Of a stretch of DNA of 64,000 nt, positions 45,849 to 54,880 are shown piece after piece (position 1 is the first letter of the stretch; every line of letters starts with the position of its first letter). The notes beneath the pieces were generated by a model. That model made no database searches, had not been told where the DNA came from, and saw only the letters and a program-made list of their open reading frames with translations. The stretch comes from Gp1-AA145 sp963757135 (GTDB lineage Bacteria > Acidobacteriota > Terriglobia > Terriglobales > Acidobacteriaceae): contig CAVWQE010000010.1 of assembly GCA_963757135.1 (NCBI GenBank), forward strand, positions 186,001-250,000, written 5' to 3'. The translations under genes were made by a program, and so were the position numbers.

Positions 45849-46825
45849 ATGAAGCCTCCAGTATTTATCGTAGGTTGCCCGCGCTCCGGCACGAGCTACC
45901 TTTATCACCTGTTTCTCTCTGCCGGCGGTTTCGCGGAATTCCACACCCAAATGAACGTGTTCGACGTGCTGGAGCCCATCTATGGCGAACTCGGCTCCAA
46001 CCTCGAACAAACAGCGCATGATGAAAGACTGGCTCGAAAGCAAGGCATTTCGGGTCTCGGGACTACAGGCTGCGGACATCGAAAAGAAGGTCATGTCCGA
46101 ATGCCACGGCGCCGGCGACTTTCTACGCATCGTGATGGATGAAGTTGCGCGCAGTCAGGGCGTGGATCGCTGGGTGGACTCAACCCCGACCAACGTTCCC
46201 CACATGTTGCGGATCAATCGCGACTTTCCGCAGGCGAAGTTCATTCACATCATTCGCGATCCCCGCGACTCTGGCGCTGTCGCTGGATAAGAAGGGCTGG
46301 AGCCGTCCCTTGCCTTGGGACAAGCGCAACAGCCTGCTGGCCGCAGGAGTCTACTGGGAGTGGATTGTGCGCAAGGGCCGGAAGTATGGCGAACATCTGG
46401 GCGCCGATTACATGGAAACGCGCTATGAAGATCTGGTGCAATCGCCAGCACCCGAGCTCGCTAGGATCGGCAAATTTCTCGACTGCGATCTTGACTATGA
46501 GCGGATCAAAGCGCGAAGCGTAGGTTCCATCAAGAATCCGCTGACCTCATTCAAAGAAGACCTCAATCAGGGCACGTTCAGCCCCGTGGGGCGCTGGAAA
46601 GACAAATTTCCGGCAGAGCAGCTCACAAGATTCGAAGCGCTCATCGGCGGCTACATGCAAGAGCTCGGATATAGGCTGTCACAGACGAGTAAAAACGGTT
46701 CTTTGGGAACTAAAACTATGCGCGGAGTATATGAGGCCTTCTACGGGCTGAAGCAGTGGGCCAAAATCAATACTCCGCTGTCGCGCATGATGGTTGATTA
46801 TTCTGACATTCTGATCGACAAGTAG
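45849..46825 (+). pseudogene. Sulfotransferase, broken by two frameshifts
   Basis: Three pieces of one sulfotransferase lie in three frames. Piece 1 (45849 to about 46005) holds the PAPS 5'-phosphosulfate loop FIVGCPRSGTSYLYH. Piece 2 (about 46010-46268) holds KQRMMKDWLESKAF and the 3'-phosphate motif IIRDPRD. Piece 3 (about 46270-46825) runs from LALSLDKKGW to the normal end. Removing one base near 46002-46012 and one near 46266-46272 restores a single frame of about 325 aa. Either the gene is newly inactivated or these are assembly errors. It lies 2 bases after algD, so it probably sulfates the EPS or a lipid-linked precursor if intact. Confidence 0.8.
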
Positions 46826-46838
46826 GACAAAGGATTTC

Positions 46839-47858
46839 ATGAAGTGCGAGATTGTTGATTTCGAGAAAGCAGATTTTCGGCAGCTCGACTCCTTTGCCGA
46901 CCGTACCGTATTTCAGACGCGCGAGTGGGTGCGTTTTGTGGCTGAAACTCAGGGTGCGACCCCGGTTCTCGCCCGACTAACAGATTCAGGAAAAACCCTC
47001 GGATATTTCACCGGGCTCACGTTCACTCGTCTGGGAGTGAAAGTTCTAGGCAGTTCGTTTCCCGGATGGGCAACTCCTTACATGGGTTTCAATCTCGTGC
47101 CTGGGGCGTCCCGCGGGGAAGCCCTGGCTGCGGTTGAACAACTGGCGTGGAACGATCTGAAATGCTTGCACATCGAAGTCTCCGATCCGCATTTCGATCC
47201 GCAGGATGGCGAGGCACTCGGCTTCAAGACCAGCTATTACATTTCTTACCGCACCGACCTCTCGAAAACAGAAGATGAGCTGTTTCAGAGCATGGACAGC
47301 GCTTGCCGCCGCTGCGTTCGCAAGGCAGAGAAGAGTGGCGTGATCATCGAAGAGGCACACGACCTGGCGTTCGCGGATGAGTATTACGAGCAGTTGAAAG
47401 ATGTCTTCGCCAAGCAGGGCCTGGTACCCACCTATGACGTCGAACGCGTGAGGTCGCTGGTTCGCCACCTGGAACCGTCAGGCAACGTGCTGCTGTTGCG
47501 AGCGCGCGATCCTGAAGGGAAGTGCATTGCGAGCGGAATCTTTCCCGGTTTTAACCAGATTGTAGAGTTCTGGGGAAACGCCAGCTTCCGCGCCTATCAA
47601 GGCTTTCGGCCTAATGAGTTCATTCAGTGGTACGTGATGCGCTACTGGAAAAATCGAGGAGCCAAGATTTACGACTGGGGCGGCGAGGGTACGTATAAAG
47701 AGAAATACGGTTGTGTCCCGCATCGCGTGCCCTGGTTCATCAAGTCGCGCTACGAGTTCGTCAGTAAACTACGGGACGGCGCCAAAAAAGCGTATCGCGG
47801 TAAGCAGCGGGTTATGGGATGGTTGCAGGGCGATCGCGCCACAGTCGCCGGCGAGTGA
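46839..47858 (+). CDS. FemAB-like GNAT protein of the XrtA/EPS system
   Basis: A 339-aa protein with two GNAT-like halves, as in the FemAB family. Indicators are FQTREWVRFVAE near the start, CRRCVRKAEKSGVIIEEA (central), FRPNEFIQWYVMRYWKNRGAKIYDWGG and EKYGCVPHRVPWF at the end. FemAB proteins transfer amino acids from aminoacyl-tRNA to peptidoglycan; the exosortase-associated branch is thought to acylate or aminoacylate the polymer. It is 13 bases after the sulfotransferase and converges with the beta-helix gene. Confidence 0.83.
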   Translation: MKCEIVDFEKADFRQLDSFADRTVFQTREWVRFVAETQGATPVLARLTDSGKTLGYFTGLTFTRLGVKVLGSSFPGWATPYMGFNLVPGASRGEALAAVEQLAWNDLKCLHIEVSDPHFDPQDGEALGFKTSYYISYRTDLSKTEDELFQSMDSACRRCVRKAEKSGVIIEEAHDLAFADEYYEQLKDVFAKQGLVPTYDVERVRSLVRHLEPSGNVLLLRARDPEGKCIASGIFPGFNQIVEFWGNASFRAYQGFRPNEFIQWYVMRYWKNRGAKIYDWGGEGTYKEKYGCVPHRVPWFIKSRYEFVSKLRDGAKKAYRGKQRVMGWLQGDRATVAGE

Positions 47859-47873
47859 GTCGCTTATTCGACG

Positions 47874-49637
47874 TTAGCTAACTTCTGCTGCAAGCGTCTC
47901 AAGGTCAACCCCAAGGTCCTTGCCGTCGGTCCCGGCTCGCCGCGCGGGAGATCCTTTTTTGCAGTCTTTACTGCTCTTCTCGGCGCAGAGTTCATAGGGC
48001 TTACCGGGCGTCGAGCTCTCGATGATCCCGGCCGCATGAGCGTCTTTCACGGACCAATTATCCTTAGGCCAGCCTCCGTCACCGATGAAGAGGTTGTGAG
48101 TGAATGACGAGTTTTCGAAGCAGCTCTTGAAGACTCCCGAGGGCCCTTGCATTTGCGGTTGATCGGCGCAACTTTTGACTCCGCCCCCGCTTGAAACAAT
48201 TGAGTACTGCCCGGTCGAAAGCAGATTATTTTCAATCTTGAAATTCGCCAACTTTGTTTCCCTGGTCATGATGGCGAAAGTGGCGCGTGGCACAAATGCG
48301 GTTGAGTGCTCGATTTGCACATCGCGCAGCGGCGGCGAAATCGAAATCAATTGCGCGAACAGTCCTGCGCCCTCGAATTGATTCTGATTGCCCTGCACCT
48401 TTTCCGCCAGGAGATCATGAATGCTGTAACGCTCGCCAGCCGTAGCGAAGCCCCCGGTATCGTCGGCTACATTGGCGATCTGCAAGACGGATCCCACGTT
48501 TGACACGCGGTTATACCGAATCGTCACGTCGGTCACGCGGCATAGCGGACAGTGGTTTGACTGATTTTTGGGCGTAAGAAGGATGGCATAGCCGTTCTGG
48601 CTGAATCCGCCCCAGCAATTTTCCAGGACGTTGCCCTCAAATAACACGCGCTGAGCATTTTTCAGTTCAAACAAGTTTTTAACGATAAACGGCCGTCCGG
48701 ACGCGCCTCCCACAAAGCCCGGTTCGCCCGGCTTCCAAGTCATCGGCTTGAAAAGATGATTACCCCGAATCTCAATGTCAGCGGCGGTCGCGCTCGCGCC
48801 GCCCCCGCCGAACAGAATGCTCTGGCCCGAAGCCTCCAAAAAGTTATTCACGATCTTGATCACACCGCTGGGAGTACGGCCGCCGTTGTCGCTGATTACC
48901 TGCGCGTCGGTGCAGGTACCGGTCACGGCAATGCAATGGAAGTCAGTAAAAAAAGAATCGACGACGGCTACGTTAGACATCCCGAGCATTGCAATTGCGC
49001 GCGTGGTTTCGTCGGTGGGGGTACCGTGCATCCATACGCGGTCGAAGATCAGATGATTGGCCTGAGCGCCTTCGGCGACGCTGGTCAACGCGTAGTCCAC
49101 ACTATTGCCAGCTGCGCGCGTGATCTCGAGACCAATGAAACGGTAGTGGTTGGCTCCGGAAAGAAAAATGATCGGCCCGACGCCGTTGTTCTTGTTGAAC
49201 TCCAACTTGGCGAGCACGTTCTCAGTGGCCGAGCAATGAAAATCGGGCCGTGCCGGCAGCGAAGCGATTCCGGCGAAGCATGGTTTCAACCGCGTTCCTT
49301 CGGGCGGCAGGCTAGAGTCCGGAGCGCTGGTGCGGACCGTAATCCAATGGGCGTCGTCGCAAGGCTTTTCAGGAAAACGTAGGTTGCCTGAGAACACAGC
49401 TCCGGCCTCAAGTTCGAGGCGATCGCCGCAGCTTGCGCTTTCAATTGCGGCCTGAAGGTTGTCCCCGGCGTGCACGGGGATTGCTTTTCCGGGGCTGGGG
49501 GTCGCAGAAAGCGCGCTGGTCACATAGAGCCGCGGCAATTCAGCGGGTCCATCAAACTGCCCCTGTTGCGCCGAACACTCGACCAGGGAGACGGAACATA
49601 AGAGGAGGAAACAGGCGAATTTCAACGGGGCCGCCAC
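47874..49637 (-). CDS. Secreted right-handed beta-helix protein
   Basis: About 587 aa: signal peptide (FACFLLLCSVSLVECSA) and a parallel beta-helix of the pectate lyase/chondroitinase B type (GDNLQAAIESASCGDRLELE, FIGLEITRAAGNSVDY, VTDVTIRYNRVSNVG). It is a paralogue of the larger protein encoded upstream, sharing FDGPAELPR and long identical stretches. Relatives include polysaccharide lyases and C5-epimerases, which suits a mannuronate EPS. The open frame begins at TTG 49721, but that codon lies at the edge of a terminator stem. GTG 49637 gives a clean signal peptide, though no clear ribosome binding site precedes it. The start is thus uncertain. Confidence 0.72.
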   Translation of the reverse strand: MAAPLKFACFLLLCSVSLVECSAQQGQFDGPAELPRLYVTSALSATPSPGKAIPVHAGDNLQAAIESASCGDRLELEAGAVFSGNLRFPEKPCDDAHWITVRTSAPDSSLPPEGTRLKPCFAGIASLPARPDFHCSATENVLAKLEFNKNNGVGPIIFLSGANHYRFIGLEITRAAGNSVDYALTSVAEGAQANHLIFDRVWMHGTPTDETTRAIAMLGMSNVAVVDSFFTDFHCIAVTGTCTDAQVISDNGGRTPSGVIKIVNNFLEASGQSILFGGGGASATAADIEIRGNHLFKPMTWKPGEPGFVGGASGRPFIVKNLFELKNAQRVLFEGNVLENCWGGFSQNGYAILLTPKNQSNHCPLCRVTDVTIRYNRVSNVGSVLQIANVADDTGGFATAGERYSIHDLLAEKVQGNQNQFEGAGLFAQLISISPPLRDVQIEHSTAFVPRATFAIMTRETKLANFKIENNLLSTGQYSIVSSGGGVKSCADQPQMQGPSGVFKSCFENSSFTHNLFIGDGGWPKDNWSVKDAHAAGIIESSTPGKPYELCAEKSSKDCKKGSPARRAGTDGKDLGVDLETLAAEVS

Positions 49638-49721
49638 GCTGTTTGGAATGAGTGATCCTGCTGCCAGAATAGCATGCGGGGAATTTAGGAGGCAGATTGG
49701 CGGTTGGCGACAGGGAGTCAA

Positions 49722-49763
49722 AGCGCTCTCCGAATGCTATGTTGCGGAGAGCGCTCGTTTTTT
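49722..49763. terminator. Strong hairpin with T tract between the beta-helix genes
   Basis: AGCGCTCTCCG (49722-49732) pairs perfectly with CGGAGAGCGCT (49745-49755) around a 12-base loop, followed on the plus strand by CGTTTTTT. On the minus strand the stem is followed by TTTGAC and preceded by an A tract. It lies just past the stop of the 1065-aa gene, so it should end that transcript and probably works both ways. It separates transcription of the two paralogues. Confidence 0.75.
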
Positions 49764-52700
49764 AGTACACGCCTGCGATGGCTGACTGAATGGCTGCGAT
49801 GTCGGCGCCCAGATCTTTGCCGTCGCTACCTGCATTCGCGTAGGGGCTGCCCGAGAGCAGTGTGTAGTTGCCGCCATTGCCGTTACTGAAGTTGGTGAAC
49901 TGCACAGCGCTGGCGCTTGCGGGGAAGTAGTTTCCGGTCGGCCACTGTGAGGTGCTATAGGTTGTGGCGATGACCGCATTGTGATTAAAGGCCCAGCTGG
50001 TGAAGCATGCATTCAAGCTGGTCGCCGGCAAATTAGCGGCAGCGCAACTCGAGCTCCCACCGGCAGACCACACCGGATACAGCGCCTGGCCAACGATACT
50101 GTTGGTCAGGTTGAAGGCGTACATCCAGGGATAAGCGGTGCTATTCGCGAGAGAGATGATCTTGCTCTTTGGATCGCCGAATCCGGTGACGTGGTTGATG
50201 GTGATGGAATTCAACGCGCTGGTCGGCCAGCCGCTGAGCACCTGGAATAATGTGCCACTGCTCGATCCAGGCAGGGCAGCATAGAAGGTTGAGTTGATGT
50301 CATCGAGAGTTATGTCGTGAATGCTGTAACGCTCGCCGGCGTATCCAATCGCGCCGTTATCGTCGGGCACGTTCGCCATTGAGATTCCAGCGCCGCTGTG
50401 ACTGAAAGTGTTATAGCGGATGGTAACGTCTGTGACTTCGCAGATCGGGCATCCGCTGGCCTGGTTCTTTGGCGTCAGCAGCAAAGCGTATCCAGCCTGG
50501 CTGAAGCCGCCCCAGCTGTACTCGAAAATGTTTCCTTCGATCAATACTCGTTGAGCGTTCTTCAGCTCAAGCAGGTTCTTAACCATGAAGGGATTTCCGG
50601 CAGCGCCACCAACAAAATTAGGCTGTCCTGGCATCCACATCAAGGGCTTAAAGAAGTGGTTATGCCGGATTTCGATGTCTGCCGGGGTCGTGCTGGCAGA
50701 ACCGCCGCCGAACAGAATGCCTTCGGTGGAAGCTTCGAGGAAGTTGTTGGTGATTTTGTACGGGCCGCCGGGCAGATTGCTATTGCCCCCGCCAACTACC
50801 TTGGCGTCGGTGCAGGCGCCGACCGTCGAGATGCAGTGGAAGTCATTAGCATAGGAATCAATCAGAGCTCCATAGGTGATTCCGCTCATGTTGATTCCGT
50901 TTTTGTTTTCGTCCTGCGGAGTTCCGGCGAGCCACACCCGATCGAGATAGATGTGGTCTGCCGCGCCCGTCGGGATGGAAACGTATTGATAGTTAATTCC
51001 GGTGCCCGCAGCTCGGGTGATTTTGAGTCCCAGCAAACGGTAGTGGTTCGCCCCGCTGGCCAGAATGATTGGGCCGCTGACGTTGCCTTGCGGTTCAGAG
51101 ACGATCGCCAGAACGTTCTTAGTCCCATTGCAGTTGAATGCCGGACGGCCGGGAAGCGAGGCAACACCCGCATAGCATGGCTGCATGCGCGTTCCTTCGG
51201 CAGGCAGGCTACTATCCGGGGCGCTGGTGCGCACGATGATCCAGTGCTGGTCGTCGCACGATTTCGCCGGGAAGGTGAACTGGCCGGAGAAAGTCGCGCC
51301 TGCGGCTAATTCAATGGTGTCTCCGCAGTTGGCATTGTTCAGGGCCGTCTGCAAGCTTCCACCAGAGGGCACTTGGATAGTCGAACCGGTTGCGGGAGTA
51401 TCGGTCGTTGCGGTTTGCAAGTAGGTGCGCGGTAATTCAGCCGGACCGTCAAAGCCGGCCGTCGGGGTCGGCGTATTCGGAGTTGACGTCGCCGCCACCG
51501 AGAAAGAGAAACTGTGGCTGGCGGTGTTATTCGATGCGTCGGTCACTTTCGCGACAAAAGAAAACTGGCCACTTTGTGTGGTTGAGCCGCTCAGTTGTCC
51601 GCCGCTGCTGAAACTGAAACCGGAAGGCAGGGAGCCTGACGCGACTGACCACTGATAAGGCGTTGTGCCCCCTGTCGCCGCCAGGGGATACGAATATGAG
51701 GTGCTGACCTGGGTGCTGGGGACTGAAGTCGTTGTGATCGCCAGTGTGCTCGGCGTCGGAGTGGATGCGGGGCTTACAGAGACACTCGCGCTGGCTTTCT
51801 TCGTGGTATCGGCTGCGCTGGTCGCAGTGATGGTCACGCTTGTGCTCGTCGCGACGCTGGGGGCAGTGAACATTCCGCCGGATGAAATTGAACCTGCGCT
51901 CGCTGACCAGCCCACGGACGTGTTGGTCGTACCCTGGACAGTGGCTGCAAACTGCTGTGTTTTGCCGGAACCGATGCTCGCTGACGATGGCGACACTGAA
52001 ACACTGACCGTCGTAGTAGCCGGATCGACCGTTACAACCGCGCTGGCGGCCTTTGTTGGGTCGGCCTTGCTGGTCGCGCGCACGGTCACATTCATTGCGT
52101 TGCTTACGCTCGGGGCAGTGAACTTTCCGCCATCGGTGACCGAACCGGCGCTGGTGGACCAAGTCACGCCGGTGTTGCTGGTTCCCTGGACGTTAGCTGT
52201 GAATTGTTGGCCGGCGCCGGAGGTCATCGTGGTAGAGGATGGCGAGACGGCCACGCTGACGCTGGATCCCGCAGCCACCGAAACGACCGCGCTCGCGGTC
52301 TTGGTCGTGTCCGCAGCACTGGTTGCACGGATGGTAACCGTAGTGGCGGCGGAAACCTTGGGGGCCGTAAAACTTCCGATGCTGGTTATCGATCCGGCGC
52401 TCGCCGACCAGGTCACACCGGTGTTGCTGGTTCCCTGGACGCTCGCGGAAAATTGTTGTGTTGCTCCTGATGCGACACTGGCGCTTGTCGGCGAAACTGA
52501 GATGCTTACACCAGATGCTGTCGCTGGAGCGACCGCGATGTGAATGCGCAGCTTGGCTGAGACTCCGTGTTGATCGGTAACCCTGACCCATGCATATTTA
52601 AGGACCGCCACAGTCGGCTTGCCTGTCACCGCACCTGTGCTGGCATTAAGCGACAATCCCGAGGGCAGGGCTCCGTCGGCAACCGAAAAAACATACGGCG

Positions 52701-52959
52701 TCGTGCCTCCGGTCGCCATAATGTTCCCGGAATAACTCACGCCGACCATGCCTAAAGGCAGATTCGCCGCCATCACGATGTTAGTTGCAACATTCACCTG
52801 CCAATGTTCTGGACGAGCAGTTGTCTGCATCTCCCGCGCACTGCTGGTCATGACGGTGCCAACCAGCGCCATTAATAGAAAGAATGCGAATCGAAATGCG
52901 CGTCTGCTGGATGCCGTGTTTTGTGCGGAGCTGCCTTCACCAACGAGTCGGAGTGCCAT
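49762..52959 (-). CDS. Secreted Ig-repeat and beta-helix protein
   Basis: A 1065-aa surface or secreted protein. Order: signal region with membrane helix (20-42), a He_PIG-type Ig domain (60-145), three tandem BIG2-like repeats of about 83 aa (151-398), another He_PIG-type domain (405-490), a Thr/Pro-rich linker (FDGPAELPR follows) and a right-handed beta-helix (about 530-1040). The beta-helix part is a paralogue of the next protein. The domain layout suggests a polymer-binding or polymer-processing protein held away from the cell. TGAGG eight bases upstream of ATG 52959 supports the start. No PEP-CTERM, LPXTG or type IX sorting tail is seen; it ends AIQSAIAGVY. Confidence 0.8.
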   Translation of the reverse strand: MALRLVGEGSSAQNTASSRRAFRFAFFLLMALVGTVMTSSAREMQTTARPEHWQVNVATNIVMAANLPLGMVGVSYSGNIMATGGTTPYVFSVADGALPSGLSLNASTGAVTGKPTVAVLKYAWVRVTDQHGVSAKLRIHIAVAPATASGVSISVSPTSASVASGATQQFSASVQGTSNTGVTWSASAGSITSIGSFTAPKVSAATTVTIRATSAADTTKTASAVVSVAAGSSVSVAVSPSSTTMTSGAGQQFTANVQGTSNTGVTWSTSAGSVTDGGKFTAPSVSNAMNVTVRATSKADPTKAASAVVTVDPATTTVSVSVSPSSASIGSGKTQQFAATVQGTTNTSVGWSASAGSISSGGMFTAPSVATSTSVTITATSAADTTKKASASVSVSPASTPTPSTLAITTTSVPSTQVSTSYSYPLAATGGTTPYQWSVASGSLPSGFSFSSGGQLSGSTTQSGQFSFVAKVTDASNNTASHSFSFSVAATSTPNTPTPTAGFDGPAELPRTYLQTATTDTPATGSTIQVPSGGSLQTALNNANCGDTIELAAGATFSGQFTFPAKSCDDQHWIIVRTSAPDSSLPAEGTRMQPCYAGVASLPGRPAFNCNGTKNVLAIVSEPQGNVSGPIILASGANHYRLLGLKITRAAGTGINYQYVSIPTGAADHIYLDRVWLAGTPQDENKNGINMSGITYGALIDSYANDFHCISTVGACTDAKVVGGGNSNLPGGPYKITNNFLEASTEGILFGGGSASTTPADIEIRHNHFFKPLMWMPGQPNFVGGAAGNPFMVKNLLELKNAQRVLIEGNIFEYSWGGFSQAGYALLLTPKNQASGCPICEVTDVTIRYNTFSHSGAGISMANVPDDNGAIGYAGERYSIHDITLDDINSTFYAALPGSSSGTLFQVLSGWPTSALNSITINHVTGFGDPKSKIISLANSTAYPWMYAFNLTNSIVGQALYPVWSAGGSSSCAAANLPATSLNACFTSWAFNHNAVIATTYSTSQWPTGNYFPASASAVQFTNFSNGNGGNYTLLSGSPYANAGSDGKDLGADIAAIQSAIAGVY
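51766..52509 (-). repeat. Three tandem 249-base Ig-like coding repeats
   Basis: Within the 1065-aa gene three consecutive units encode about 83 residues each, all with VSPSSxS, QQFxAxVQGTxNTxVxWS, GxFTAPxV and ATSxADxTKxASA. DNA similarity remains high (for instance GTGTTGCTGGTTCCCTGGAC in two of the three units), which points to fairly recent internal duplication and makes copy-number change likely. Confidence 0.8.
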
Positions 52960-53292
52960 TAGGTGACCTCATACTGAATTTCGGGGGGATATTGCTCCCC
53001 AAGGCTCTAATCGGCACTGTAACCAAAGTTTGCAACGATGCAGAGATCACGAGAGGACAACTTGGAAGTACTTCACCTTTGGTGTACTTATACGGCAAAT
53101 TCCCGTTGGTACCATGAACCTCAGGTTTAGCGCGGGTTTTGACGGTTCTGTGCGAAATCCACAGGCTTTTGCCGCAATCGTCGCAACACTTCCGTAACTC
53201 GAAGGGAAAATCGGAAAGCGAAACGAATACTTAGGGCAGGTTGGATGGGATCAGGTCGAAAGGCGCATCAAAGCGAGCACAAATCAACGCCA
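52960..53292. other. Spacer upstream of the Ig/beta-helix gene
   Basis: 333 bases without a credible gene. It should contain the promoter of the leftward 1065-aa gene and the 3' end region of the deacetylase transcript. One GTAACC occurs at 53019-53024. An imperfect inverted repeat, AAGTACTTCACC-TTT-GGTGTACTT, lies at about 53067-53090 and may be an operator or stem-loop. Confidence 0.5.
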
Positions 53293-54069
53293 TCATTTCT
53301 TGAGCAGCGCCGAACGCAAACGATCGTAGACGGCGTTTCCGAGAAGACGTTTCACGCTGTTTCGCACTTCACCGCGCATGTTCATTTTCCACAGAGACTC
53401 GCCGCTACACAATCGCTGAAACTCTTCCGTCTTTACCCCGCGTATTATTGCCACGCGACCAAGAGCAAACTTGTCAGTCTCGGCCGTGTTCGCGCGCGGA
53501 ACGCTGGTCGAAACCGTAACAAAGCCTGCATCTCTTGCAACCTGCATGGCCCGCGAATCGTAGCGGCCGCCCGGGCAGGAAAAATGTTCCACGGATTTGC
53601 CGAGTATCTGCTCCAGCACGGTCTTTGCATCCGCGATCTCGTGATGCAGTCCGGGGTCGTCGAGATCGGGAAGATAGGGATGCGTCATCGAATGGCAGCC
53701 GATCTCGAATCCAAGCGCCGCCAATTCGCGTACTTGTAACTGCGAGAGGTACCCCGGCTTTCCTATGAATCCTGATACCACGAAGAATGTTGCCCCAAAA
53801 TTATGTTGTTTGAGAATCGGCGCCGCGCTCAACAGATCAGTTTCGCAACCGTCATCGAAGGTAATGGCTACCGCAGGTCCGGTAAACTTCAGCGCATCGC
53901 TCACGCTCACACCGCGCAGGCCCAGCGCACCGATCTGCTGCATCTGGACGGTAAATTCGCCGACCGGCAGAATGTAGCGGACATATCCCGGCTCGGACTG
54001 ACATAACGCACGGCCTGGCAGTTCCAGTTCGTGGTACATCAGAAACACGGCAGCGTCAGTGGATGCCAT
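53293..54069 (-). CDS. Polysaccharide deacetylase (NodB type)
   Basis: A 258-aa NodB-homology enzyme. Motif 1 is AITFDDGCETD (metal-binding second Asp, catalytic first Asp), motif 2 HSMTHPYLPDL (metal His pair), motif 3 SCPGGRYDSRA and a late GRVAIIRG segment. It probably removes N- or O-acetyl groups from the EPS. No signal peptide is visible. The ATG at 54069 overlaps the stop of cysQ by one base (TAATG), with GGAG in range, so the longer frame from 54180 is rejected. Translation is coupled to cysQ. Confidence 0.88.
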   Translation of the reverse strand: MASTDAAVFLMYHELELPGRALCQSEPGYVRYILPVGEFTVQMQQIGALGLRGVSVSDALKFTGPAVAITFDDGCETDLLSAAPILKQHNFGATFFVVSGFIGKPGYLSQLQVRELAALGFEIGCHSMTHPYLPDLDDPGLHHEIADAKTVLEQILGKSVEHFSCPGGRYDSRAMQVARDAGFVTVSTSVPRANTAETDKFALGRVAIIRGVKTEEFQRLCSGESLWKMNMRGEVRNSVKRLLGNAVYDRLRSALLKK

Positions 54070-54875
54070 TACTTCTCCGCCACCGGCTGAAGATAAGAAT
54101 TCAGAAAGTTCATCAACTCCGGTTTCAGTGGCGCGCCAGAAGCAATCAGCCCAGAAATCAGGGGATCTTTTCGATTGCAAACCAAATCAGAATCTTCAAG
54201 CGTACGCACCGATCCTCCGGCACTTTGAACCAATGCTGCACCGGCCCCGACGTCCCATTCATGTTTCGGCGTGAGCGTGAAGGTAGCGTCCGCCAGGCCG
54301 GCCGAAACGCGCGCAAGTTTGTACGCCACCGAGCCCATGGGAACAACCTTGAAGGGAGCATTCTCGAACGACTTCCATTCACCACGCTTGGTTTCGCTGC
54401 GGCTGGCAAGGATCACAGCTCCATCAAGGTTGCGCCGTTCGCTCGCGTGAGTTGCCATTCCGTTGTAAGTAAGGCCTGAACCAATAGATCCGAGGAAAAT
54501 TTCCCCACTGGCAGGGTTGCAGATTCCCCCGGCAACCGGACGGCCACGCTCTACCATGGCGATCGAGACGCAAAACTCCGGAATGCCTTCGACAAATTCC
54601 CGAGTGCCATCGAGCGGATCGACGACCCATACGCGTTCGCGCTCCAGTCGCGAAAGATCGTCGGCGCTCTCTTCCGAGAGCCAGCCTTCGCCCGGGCGCA
54701 GCAGATGCTTCCGCAGCACCGCGTCCAGCGCGTGGTCGGCTTCGGTGACAGGGTCGTGCCCGGCTTTATATTCGGCCTGAATTTCTCCGGGTGTGAAACG
54801 CGCAAAAACTCGCTGCGCCTCCTCGATGGCGCTCGCGATTCTTTCAAGAACATCGGAGTAGGGGTTGTTCTTCAT
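54069..54875 (-). CDS. cysQ: 3'(2'),5'-bisphosphate nucleotidase, CysQ-like
   Basis: Inositol monophosphatase-family enzyme of 268 aa. Metal and phosphate motifs: GHDPVTEADHALD, LSEESADD, VVDPLDGTREFVEG and HEWDVGAG. In CysQ the substrate is PAP (3'-phosphoadenosine-5'-phosphate), the by-product of sulfotransferases. Its place in a sat-cysC operon supports that choice over inositol phosphatase. The ATG at 54875 starts 6 bases after the upstream stop; an ATG at 54890 would overlap the exporter gene. Confidence 0.83.
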   Translation of the reverse strand: MKNNPYSDVLERIASAIEEAQRVFARFTPGEIQAEYKAGHDPVTEADHALDAVLRKHLLRPGEGWLSEESADDLSRLERERVWVVDPLDGTREFVEGIPEFCVSIAMVERGRPVAGGICNPASGEIFLGSIGSGLTYNGMATHASERRNLDGAVILASRSETKRGEWKSFENAPFKVVPMGSVAYKLARVSAGLADATFTLTPKHEWDVGAGAALVQSAGGSVRTLEDSDLVCNRKDPLISGLIASGAPLKPELMNFLNSYLQPVAEK

Positions 54876-54880
54876 GCGGG

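Noticed and set aside
51665..52543. 292-aa plus-strand ORF opposite the Ig repeats
   Set aside because: Val/Ala/Thr-rich antisense shadow of the repeated Ig-coding DNA, without a start context.
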